From NCBI GenBank assembly GCA_034509425.1, contig JAVTVJ010001751.1, positions 124,001 to 188,000 on the forward strand: a stretch of 64,000 nt of DNA, written 5' to 3'. The stretch comes from Eopsaltria australis (taxonomy: Eukaryota; Chordata; Aves; Passeriformes; Petroicidae). The notes below the pieces were generated by a model. That model was not told the DNA's origin. It saw only the letters and a program-made list of their open reading frames with translations, and made no database searches. Shown here piece after piece: positions 14,801-49,147 of this stretch (the stretch's first letter is position 1; every line of letters starts with the position of its first letter). Both the position numbers and the translations under genes were made by a program.

Positions 14801-17800
14801 AGTAACTCCCCTCAGCCCATTTCCTCTGTCCGATACATACTCCTACAACTTCTCTGGCCCAGTTCTAGGTTTCTATCATGTTAACTTTTCAGAAGATCAG
14901 CTCCTTTATCCAGCTCCATGTGAGGCCACAAAAATGTCAGTGCTTGCTTAACAGAAAAGTCAGGAACTCCTGGCTATGGACAGCCTGTCTCTAACAGCAG
15001 CAGCCCACACTTAGATTGATGATAAAAATCTCGGCCTTGCAGAAATAACTGATCACATCACTGCATGAACATAAGGAAAAATTTTAGTAAGGGTGGCCTA
15101 GAGAAGGCCCTCAAAAAGAGCCATGCTTAAGTTTTAAGACTAGCTTTATGGCATAGTGTTATTAATATCCTTGTTATTAAAGCCAAATACCAGCAGCAGA
15201 AGGATCATATGAAAACTATGCAGTTTAAAGGATGTTCTACCTAAAACAATTCTTACATGATAATTTGAGATCATGGCTTGATTAGCAAAGACAGAGGATA
15301 TCTAACAAGCATGTTATCAGTTTTTAGCAAAAAAGCAAAATCACAAATACTACAGTAAAACAGTCCATTCTCTGTGGTCTCGTTACAGATTAAAAACAGG
15401 GAATTTAGAAATAAGGATAGATATCAAATGCAGAGTGACTGAACAAAATATTAATGGTTTGAACTAAGTTTTGTCTGTGGTAGGACACAAGTATTTCATC
15501 ACTACAGGACAGCATTTATGCTACAGTCAATAGGAACAGGTGAACTCAGCTGTTAAAACATTGCTGCAGCTTCAGAGGAAGAGATTGAGTCTTGCTCTAG
15601 AACCACAATGAAGTCCCCTTTAATTAGCTCCACTATAAATTACTAACTGCTCATCACAACAGACTAATCAAAGGCAGATGCAAACACTGTTAACCACATT
15701 AACCCTGGCTGCTGCACAGTCTACTGCAGTCAAACTGCTTTTAGCCCTGCTAGATGAGTTAAATTACCTAGGTTTGAGTGATTTTTTTACCAGCAAATTC
15801 ATTCCTATTTCTAGTGGCTGTATCACCATGTTTTAGGGCAACCTTGAGGACATCTGTATTTTTCCCTCCTTTAAAACTACCTGAAAACACTCCTTCTTTG
15901 AAAAAAACCCACAGGAAAACACTGAAGTTTCACTTTTCATCATTAGCAAAAGCAGAAAAGGACTCTGACACTGAATATGTGAGGCACTCCATAATTCTTA
16001 GGTGAATAAAGCATTAAAACTACTGAGCTGGCAAGTGCTCTTGACCTTTGAGCCTCAAACCAAGTGTGACAACTATGGCTCCTGTTGAACTCAAGTTTGC
16101 AGCAGAAACAAGTGAAACAGCATGGATGACACTTACGCAGTCAAATTCACTATGACAGGAATATTTAACCAGAAAAAACCTGATTTTTCTTCCCCCTCCC
16201 ACCTGAAGTTCCATTTTGCACCCCCCACTTCTTCTTTCCCAGCTGAAACTAGTACAATTCTTTGGAGTAGTCAGTGTGGTTAAGCAGAGGAAGCTATGCT
16301 TGTTTGCATGGAATCTGCTATTTCCTCTCTGCCAAAACACTTGTTTAAAGAAGTCATGTAATATTTCTATTAAGCTGTAAATGCAGTTGACAAGGAAATG
16401 GCCTACTGGCAGTGCACTACCTTTGTGGCAGTGCCAACCAGCCTACAGCAAAATAGTGCACATGGTAATTTTACTGTGCATTCCCAGGCAACAAAATTGT
16501 GCCTTATATAAATACCACAGAACTCCAGCAACATCTAGAAAAAGCAATGAAAATTTGCCCAAGCTTTCATGCTTGCCTGTATCAATTCTGTGTCATAACT
16601 AAAACAAAGCATCTACATATGGCCAAAAGTCCTGTGAAGCTATATCATATGACACGAGAAAAACTATTGCAACTTAAATCTGTGTATTTCTTGTTAACCA
16701 CTGTAACAACTCACTAATAAAAATTAAGAAAAACTGGAGGTATCAAATACACAAAAGAGTACTAAGTACATACAAGCCCTTAAAAACCATAACGTAATTT
16801 ATTAACAAGAACATATGTTGTATGTAATCCGGAATTGTGTTAAATGACTTTGGCCTTTGATAGCTTTCACTTGATTGCAAGAATTAAACAGATCCACAAG
16901 CATTCAAACTCAGTGACCTTTGATTTATAAGCAGCTATTGTCAGGCACATAAAAACCCTCTCTGATAATGCAGTCCTCACCTTTCAACAGCTGGTGCAAC
17001 TACATACAATGATGCTACTCAGAGGTAATTAACGCATTTTTGTTAGAAGTCTAACCAAAAATCCCAGCATGATCAAATGTATTTAATTTGTCATCAATCA
17101 TTGCTCAAAGTATTTTTAGAGGTTATTTCATCTTAACTTAAATTCCCATCAAAATCCAGCTTCAGAGATACTTACTTTGTTCTCAGTTTTCACCTGAGTA
17201 TTTTTAGTTTGAATTGTAATTTTAAAATAAGTAATGACATAGAAAAAAATATGGTGCAAGAAAACAATGAAATTTTGCTTCCAAAATTATGTAATGTTTC
17301 TAAATGCAAATCACTCACTAGCTTTAACAGAGCTGCACATTGTCATGAAATTTCAGGAAATACCTCTCCTCCCAAAGAGCACACATAACCAAAAATCAAG
17401 AACTCCCCCAAACAAAAATAGCACTAAATACACTTGAATTCTGATGTGCGTCACCTTACAGCAGTTGTATATGAACAGTACCTTTTTCTTCTATAGTGGT
17501 GGCTTCTTTATATTAAGATCCTGATATATGAGGCACCAGCAAAAGAAAACTGAATAAGATAATCTAGTAGGCATGACATTTTTGCAGCAAGTTGCAAACA
17601 TTTTTTTGAAAAAAAATGCTTTCAGCAATATAAAGTGCCTTCTTTATTCAAAATGGGTTTTAAACAATTTAAGAATGGAGTGTTTATTGATGTTCAGTGC
17701 AATCAGATTAGCTATTCTATAACTCATTACAAAATAATAACAGCATGACTAACAGTGTCAAGTTATCCCTAGATAAACATTGTTCCCCATGAACTTCTCC

Positions 17801-18294
17801 AAGTAATTCCTTTGTAACTGCTACTCCTCATAAAGAGACTAATTCTATTTACATTTTATTTTGCAAAAATAAACTAATTCAGTAAGAGACCTTAGGAGTC
17901 ACTAATAAATAAAAGCTGTCAGGTGTTACTAATATTAGCACTGCTCCCACAGAACAGTTCTGAATTTTTCTTTACATCACCTTTATTTCAAAACTGCCTT
18001 TCAAAAGAGGACAGGTGATGGAAGTCTTCAAGTGCAGGTATAGTACCAAACAGATTCTACATATTACCCCAAAGCAAATTAAGAGCTTACTGTTGTAGCT
18101 CCCTCTCAAGTGGAGATAAAGGCATTCTGAAACCTTACAGAAACATGCTAAAACACAGGCCAACTGGAGTCAAGAGGAAGCAATAGATAAAGTGAAAATT
18201 GTTAGTATTAAAATCTCTATTCAAAAACAGGAAGTTTTATGATTCCAGTATTAGGTTGTTTTGAATGTTTTGTGGGTTTGAGGGTTTTATTTTA

Positions 18295-41273
<22,979 letters not shown>

Positions 41274-41430
41274 GCTGTCGCCGCCCCCCGGGGCCGCTGG
41301 CCGAGGCCCCGGGCCCCGCCGGACCCGCACAGCTCCCGAGCGGCCTCGCTGCCCCTCGACACGGGGCCCGCACCCTCCCACAGCCGCGCTCCGGCTGCCG
41401 CCACTACCGCTACCTCCGGCCGCGGCAGGG

Positions 41431-41461
41431 GCCCGCCCCCCCGCGCCGCTCATTGGCTACA
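41431..41461 (-). promoter_or_regulatory. STK3: STK3 proximal promoter: GC box and inverted CCAAT box
   Basis: On the gene's strand GTAGCCAATGAGCGG (CCAAT core at 41456-41452) is a good NF-Y site about 180 bp upstream of the ATG. It is followed downstream by GGGGGCGGGC (41440-41431), an Sp1-type GC box. No TATA box is seen. NF-Y sites usually sit 60-100 bp upstream of initiation, which would place transcription start at roughly 41350-41400. That estimate is inference. Confidence 0.65.
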
Positions 41462-41638
41462 GCCGCGCTACAGTCGGCGCTGATAGGGTGGTGTGGACGT
41501 CGCTCAGGGCGGCGGCTGCGAGGGAGCCCCGCCCACCGCGAGCAGAGCGGGAGCTGACGCGCCGGCGGGAGGGGAAGATCATGGAGGCCGCGGCGCTGCC
41601 GAGCTCCCGGCATGCCCCGCAAGGCGCCGGCCCGCGGG

Positions 41639-41658
41639 GCACGCCGGGAGATGTAGTC
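41639..41658 (-). promoter_or_regulatory. ZNF143/THAP11-type element
   Basis: The minus strand reads GACTACATCTCCCGGCGTGC. This matches the known ACTACANNTCCCAGNRTGC promoter element bound by ZNF143 and THAP11 at all core positions but one (CCCGG for CCCAG). A half-element AGCTCCCGGCATGC lies on the plus strand about 35 bp away (near 41600-41613), in inverted orientation. The element is common at CpG-island promoters, including bidirectional ones. It lies about 370 bp upstream of the STK3 ATG. Confidence 0.75.
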
Positions 41659-44600
41659 CGCCTGCGGGGCGTCCCTGCGAACCGGGCCGGGCGGACCAGC
41701 ACCCCCGCGGCGCCGTTCCGCCCCCGCACCTCACCCCCGGCCCTGGGGCGCTGCGCCGCCGGGCAAGGGCGGCCCAGGCCAGCACCGCCGCCTCAGGGCC
41801 GCTCTTCCCCCGTGGCCGCCCTTCCCCGGTGGCCGCCCCGTGGCCTCGGGGCAGCGCTGCCGCGCGGCCGAGCCTTCCACCCGCTTGTGTGCGCCGGACG
41901 AGGCAGCGGCATCGGCCCCTCCTCAGAAAATCAAGGTCTTCCTGGACAGAGCAGCGGTGAGGGGAAGCATGAAGTTACTCACGGCAGGACGGGGAGCTGC
42001 TCCCCGCAGCCGTCTCGGCTGACACGGCAAAGCTTTTGAGGTGAAAAGTGCCGGCGTTTGGCTCTTGGGTGTGTGGTGCCAAAGCACACAAGTTACCCTG
42101 CAAAGCTGGGGAAGCTGTCACGTAATTACTCAAGCAGCAGGTTTCAGACTCCAGAGCACCGTGTGACAGATAGCTGCAATTTCACCACCTTACAGCTTCG
42201 ACTTTCTGCTGTTAATGTACTGGAATCTGTTGCATCCAAGTACATCCAGCCAAGTCATTGCAAGAAAAGCTTACATGCTCAAGCCAATTTCTATATCCTT
42301 TCCTGACAGTAGGTTTATTTGCCTAACTAATGGAAGTTCAAGGTAGTAAAACACCTAGGCAAGTTCCATAAAAATACTGAGATGCCCACGTTCCACTTCA
42401 AACTGATTTTAGATGTGCAAGTATTACAACACTCCCACTTCATAAAAAAATCTGCACTCCATACATAATTTCATCTCTTTGATGTGCATTAGCAAGGGAA
42501 TTCAGAATGACTGAAGTCCTACTGTTGTGCAAGTCCTCTACTTTGTCTGAGTCAATCCAGCCCAGTTGACTCACTGTGGTCGGGCCAAATGCACAATGGC
42601 AATATTGAATGAACCCACAAAACAAATCACACACCACCATATGACCTTTTAGGTTTCTTTGTTTTTCTGAGTCATGGAAAAACTGCAGCAGAACATCTTC
42701 CTTTGCACAACAGATTAATGCAGAGCTCTTCCAAGTATCATCCCACAAGCCACAGTGGCTCACCAGCAGTACTGCCAGATGTGTCCATATCATAAGCAGC
42801 AGTTTGTAGGATATGCCAAAAAAAAAACAAAACTCACCCAGGAGAAGGAGCCAGCAGATGCCTGAGATGGAGTATGGTATGTGCCTCAGAAAGTGGTGGG
42901 GAGGAATCCCACAAGGTGTCCCATTTTCCAGTGTAAGGACAGGTGAGGTCAGGCAGATAGCAAATGCCATGTGGCTAGTGTCCAGCTTTGTTCTACAGGG
43001 TATTTGGCTATACCCACTGACCAATTATTATTTACAGTTCACCAGTTTCACCTAATGAAGGGAAGTCTGACATCCCTATTTGGCTTTAACACTCCTGGAA
43101 TGCAGAGGTTGTCTCCACATCCTTTAACACAAATATTTGAGGCAGTATTTTGTCCAGGTTGTTTCAGAGGAGGCAGGTTTTGCTCCCACATCTCAAGCCA
43201 AAGCTGCCACAGACTATACATTAAAGCAAGGAAAAGGATTCTTAGAAATAAAATACAGGTACTATATTACAGTTGTAACAGCAATACAAAGAAACAGAGC
43301 CAAGAAGTGCTCCCTCTCCCTATTCACTCATATATTTCATTTTCTGGAAAAACTTAGGGCAAACAGTCTAATCTTCCACTCTTACCTGTCCCTTAAACAA
43401 CAGTTGACAAGAACAAAAGAAAAATTTTCCAAGCAAAAAATAGCAGATTCATATATTTTCTCTGTTCATTCAAAACTATTTAATACCACAATCCCCACTT
43501 CAAAAGAATATCCTGACTCCTCGGTAACTGAGGAAAATGGAGCAGGACTTCCTCCATCTATGCCACTGAAGAAAGAAAAGGATGTAAGAAACCCAAGATG
43601 TCTGAAGCAGAAAAAGTTAGGTAGCCTGGCTTCATAACATAGTGGGGCAGACAGTGCCAAAAAAAAGTATGGACTAATTCCATGCTTCTCTCACAGAAAT
43701 TTAAGTTGTATCTTATGCAATTGCCAGAAAGCTTTCTAAACACATTTAAACTGAAAATAAAACATCAGTAGGATAACATACATACCATGGTATTTTTCAA
43801 GATCACTTTATTAATCTCTTATAATTTCAAGTAGTATTTTTAGTCACTAACATTGGAATAAATAACACTATCTCACCTTTCCCCTGTGACATGAATTTGA
43901 GAACCATGCTGTGAAATATGACATTGATTTGGTATTCATTACAATACTGTACCTAGCCACTGGCAAAGAAGGAACTTTGAAAGGGAAAACAGATTCCCTC
44001 TGTTCTACTGCCTCATTCAGAGTTTCCAGTCAAGAGAAGTCTAGATGTTCTGGAGGCATGAATACACGATGAGATTGCTGGTGTCTAGACAAGATGGAGA
44101 TGAGGAAGTTGCAGACACTCTACATGAGTATTCCCATGATTTCTTCCAACAGCAGGACTATCTGATGCTACTGAGAAGGTGGCTGAGTAAGAAAAGGCTT
44201 AGTGTAGCCTAATCCTAAAAATGTAGGAGGAAACTTACTGAATTACTCTTTTTCTTCTAAAGTATTTTATCCACTTTACAGATTTATCTGCCTGAATTAG
44301 GACTCCCTTCTCTGCAGAACTGGCATCAACATCAAATATAATTCCTTAGACCAAAGAATGGATGAGGACCATATTTAGTTTTTGAGTACTATAATTATTT
44401 TATATTATAATAGAGTTTTGTAAACAGATAAAATAATTGATATTATAATTACTTATACTGCAATGAAATCAGGAACTATGATGGCATGGATAACTGTTAG
44501 GTGCTGCATAACCACAAATGAAGGAAGTCTTCAAGCCCCAAAAAATATGAACAAAAAAGTTCCAAAATATCAATCCTGCCCCAGTTGTATTAGCTGATAA

Positions 44601-47600
44601 TAAAACTAAGAAGAATAAAAACTACTTGAGAAGCTCATGTCTGAGTTTCTAACAGGTATTACTAATGTTAGGATTTAAATTACAAATATGTACTTCAAAG
44701 TCATTCATAAACATCATGCAAGTAAATTACCTATGTTATAGCAGGGACCTTATCTCGTTCCTTTGATAGCAAATAAAAGCAGCATTTCCTTCAGAAGGTA
44801 TTCGATCAGGCTCATTTAAACAAAGTTCATTGTAATGAATACATGATGCTACTGTAAAACAGCAGAATTAATAAGTAGTGCATGTTTTCCAAGAGGTACT
44901 TGTCATGAACACTCCCCAAACAAAATACCCCTAGTCCTTCATCATGTCTGTGGTGCTTTTCACAGCCCAGCTCTTTTTTCCCATGTACTTTCCACCCTTT
45001 CATCATGGTACCCCCCATTTCTTTCACACCAGGTCCTCAGTGCTCTCTCCCTTGAGGTGGAATTATCATCCCACAGTGGTTCCATTCACCTGCTTGGCAC
45101 ACCAAAACCCACAAAATCCACATAGATCCCCAAGCACGCTCCCAGCTCTATCCTCCTTAAAACCCCCCACATCAGTGCTATCTCACTGTGCTTTGGCCCA
45201 CTCTGGCATTACCCCATGGAGTTCCAAGGATGCTGTGTCTCCATCACCTGCAGATTAGCTCACAGGAGAAGCCTGCAGACCAGTCCACAGCATGGTTCCA
45301 AACCCAGGTAAGGACAGAGTTTGCCTTACTTTTCCGTTGCCATGGGGTAGACAGCCCCACAAACAAAGCATTCTCTCCTCTACCCTTGAGTTCTGGGAAA
45401 ATAAGAACTTACTATGATTACAGACCTCCAGCTTTTCATGTAACTTGTTTAAGACTAGTAAGATAAGTCACAAATGATTGTGAAGGGGAGAAAGACAGGG
45501 AATGGCAGGCAAGCACGAAGATGGAATGAATGCAAGAGCCTGCTTTCCTTGGAATCCAATTCATAAATTCAGTAGATAAATAGTCAACAACAACATGTTT
45601 GCATGTCTCTCCCTGTGACTGCCTGATAGTGATCTGGTATGCCAAAAGTTAAGGAAAAGGCCTTGAATGAAATACCAGCTTGTTTATACAAAAGATAAGA
45701 AAAACTGACTTCTGCCTGTATTTTTTTCTTACCTATCATGTCTAATGTGAAGTAACCTTGAAGACTTATCTAAGAATTTGTTATATACTTTCCTAACCTT
45801 GTCAGTCATAGAAGAGTTATAAATAAAGTATTAAAGAACAGCATATTTTCAAGTCTGGAATAAAATTTATACTTTTCTATAGTGAGTTTAAAAGTAAGTT
45901 TAGCAATAAAGAACAAGGCAGAGAGACAGGGGGTCTCCTTTCCTAAACTATTCACAATTTAATGATTAATTAATGTCACTAAAAGGAAAATTAATTTTTG
46001 CTGGTCCAACAAAAGAAAGATGCAGAAAATAAAAACTCAGGCAATATAAGTACAGCAATATAGATTCTGCTATTCATATACAGTCTGTTAAAATCAGCAT
46101 GATTCACGAAATTCCTGCTTGAATTAAAAAGAGCCATTAAAAAACCATAAAACATTAGCTGCACTGCTGCAATTCCTCTCACTACCGAGTGTACATTATT
46201 TTGATATCCAAAATATTATTACTGGACCTAAAGACAGTTGTTGATTAGGATAGGATTTTACTGTTGACTAACCATTTAGCTCACAGTCTTGGTAACAGGC
46301 TATATATAGACTTACCATTTGCTATTTTTCCAATTATAGCACACTATGGTAAAAATAAACCATGGATACAGAGTTGCTATTTACAGTTGACCGCAGAAGA
46401 TATTCCGGTCCGTACTACAGCTGCATTGATTGTGCTCATGGGATCTACAGATTGGCATTAATGTGAAAAAAAATCATTTTGGTTTGTGAAACAATTACTG
46501 TTGTTGTGGTAATACTGAGGGTTACTCTGGATTCTCTTCTGCACAAAAATATTCCTCCTCTTTCTGAGAGCACCCATCTGCTCTCCAGTCTGCAAAGAAG
46601 TGTGCTCACACCCTGGAGAATAAATAAATAACATTTAACTAGCAAGCCTTGATGCCTGCACTAGGGGTGGAAACTAGTATCAATAACAAAAGAAAGATTG
46701 AATCATCATTACTTGATGAAGCAAGTACCTCATGAAACCAACTTCAGCTGTGTGAGTACACACAGCCTTATTCCCAAGGTTTCCACCACCGTGGTGGCTG
46801 GATTTTCTCCTGTCTTCCTTTAGCTCCTGAGCTGAGAATTTCAGTAATACATGGCAGAAATATTTAGGGAGGATAAGGATTTTTTCTTACAATTTTTAGG
46901 GATAAAGGTTTCAAGCAGATAACAAGACCCATTCTTTCAGATTCAAAGGAGGGAAGTTTCCTTGCCCTTGTGGGCCTTTCACCTAAGTGCTGGAAGAGGA
47001 GTATAAATATGTGTGAAGCCAAATGACAGAATAGCAAATAAGGAGAAGCCAATACAACCTGAAAGCACATTGTGAATACTGAGCACTACAAAAGCAATGC
47101 CATGAAGTGCTTACAGTTTATTCAGTTACAGAGTTGTGGGTTTTTTTAAGTAAAACCCTTCCTATTTATTTCTGAAGCACATCTCCAGCTTGCTTCATAA
47201 ATATTAAAAAGCAAGTAGTTTTATGAGGAAGAATCACTCATTTAAATGCTTTACAATCCAGAAACCACATTTCAGTTTCATACTTTTTTCCAACTTTCCC
47301 AACCAAAACATGCCAGAAGATCATAATTCAAGTGCAAATAAGCTACTTGTATAACATGTACAGTCACACTTAAAAAAAAAAAAAATCATCCAAAACCTAA
47401 ATACAATTCCAGTCTTAAAACTTCAGAAAAAAAATGTACAGGGACATAACGGCCATTTCATGACTGACTGGGAAGTAATGTGTCTGATTACAAGATAAGG
47501 TCCCATGGAAAGTGGAACTAAAATCTAAACAAGAAAAATGTTAAGATTTGCACTTACATTCCCATTTTGCTCTTAAAAGCAGTGGGAAGCCTTCCCCATG

Positions 47601-49087
47601 GCAGCCTATGTTCTAAAGAAACAGCAAAGCAGCAAATAATAAAGTTTCACAGAACTGGCTTTGTATGATGCTCTCATTTGAGTCTCCTCTAAGCAGGTTT
47701 GGTTTGGTTCAATAGGGGAGAGTTTTATGGCATCCTCACCTCTACCCGGGATGAGTTCTTAAACTGCTGTCACTACTGAGCAGGGGAACTTTCTGCTGAA
47801 AACAAGACTTTGAAGTGACTAAAGTGTATATAGGTAATGCTATAAAACCACAGCAAAACATTGAGCAAGTTACTATCTAGAGAGCTAATTAACCCCATTA
47901 AATTTGAGAACTAAGCTTTTTCTATTATTCCTTCCTTAAAAATAGTTTTCTTAGTGGACGATTAATGGATTTCTTTAATACCACAAGAGAATTTGTCAGT
48001 AGCCATCAAAACAGTCCATTTTTACTCAACCTGGAGTTAGCAAAAAGAATAAAAGTTTTGGTGGCATGATTTTCTTTTCAGAGCTGAGGAAAATAGAGCA
48101 ATCCCGTATGCTGGGAGCTTTCTTAATAGAAACAGTTGATTTACCACATAAGGAATATCACATGCATACTACTTCCACCTAACATGAATCACTCCTTCCA
48201 GTTGAGAAAACTAAGGTCTTTTATCTTCCTCAGGGTGGAGTCCATCTCCTCCCATAGATCCCTACAGAATAAAACTGCTAATCGTTTTAAGATTTAAAGG
48301 CATTACTTCTTTTGCTTTCTTGTGTTCATATATCACGTTTCAATGTCTTCTAAACAAGAGAGAGCTTAATGTTTTTGTGTAACCTTGAACGGGCCGGTAC
48401 ACAGCTTTTATTGTTTCATCCTTGAGCTCTTCTGTAGCTCCATGATCTAATTTGTTATACTGGTAGTATTAATCTGCTCTTACCAGATTAACAATATGCA
48501 GTGTAAATTCTTTAAATCTAATTTTAAAATGGATGTGGTAATTTGTATATTAGGTTAAAGAAGGAAAAGCTGAAACAGAATAAAAAAGCCAAACTACATG
48601 TTTTAATATGTGCTATCTCTCTCCTTCAGTAAGGTTAATGGATAGCAAATCACTGCTCTATGCAGTTCAAACTAGGCAGAATGTCTCTAGGACTTGATCT
48701 AAAATCTGTTGACATAAGCAGATTCTTTCTTTCAAATATACTACTTTGAGGATCAGTCCTTAAAGGAGAGTCCTGTCTAATTTTTGCATGGGAGTGTGCA
48801 TATATAAGGCAGATCTTTTCTTTCCTAGTGTTTCCATACTTGGCACAATTCATTTCCCAGGAGGATGGAGGAAAACTCAAGATTGGAGACAGATGATATT
48901 AGACACTATTTATTTAAAATAACCTCTTAATAATGTGTCATTTGTTCATTAGATCAGAAATTATGCAGTCAGAGAAGATAGCGTATAAGTGGTTCCCTTA
49001 TTGTGGAACAGATACCAAGCATCTGAAAGTTTAGACAGTGGGAAAATCTGCTGTTCCTAGTCACAGGAACACTTACATAATATTTTA

Positions 49088-49147
49088 TAATATGCATTGC
49101 CTGGTAATGTATTATGCATTGCAGTATCTCTGTATAATATGCATTGC
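49088..49147. repeat. Three spaced copies of a TATGCATTGC motif
   Basis: TAATATGCATTGC occurs at 49088-49100 and 49135-49147, and TATTATGCATTGC at 49110-49122, spaced 22 and 25 bp. The copies are too regular for chance in a single short block. They could be a decayed tandem repeat or clustered POU-type (ATGCAT) sites. Confidence 0.75.
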
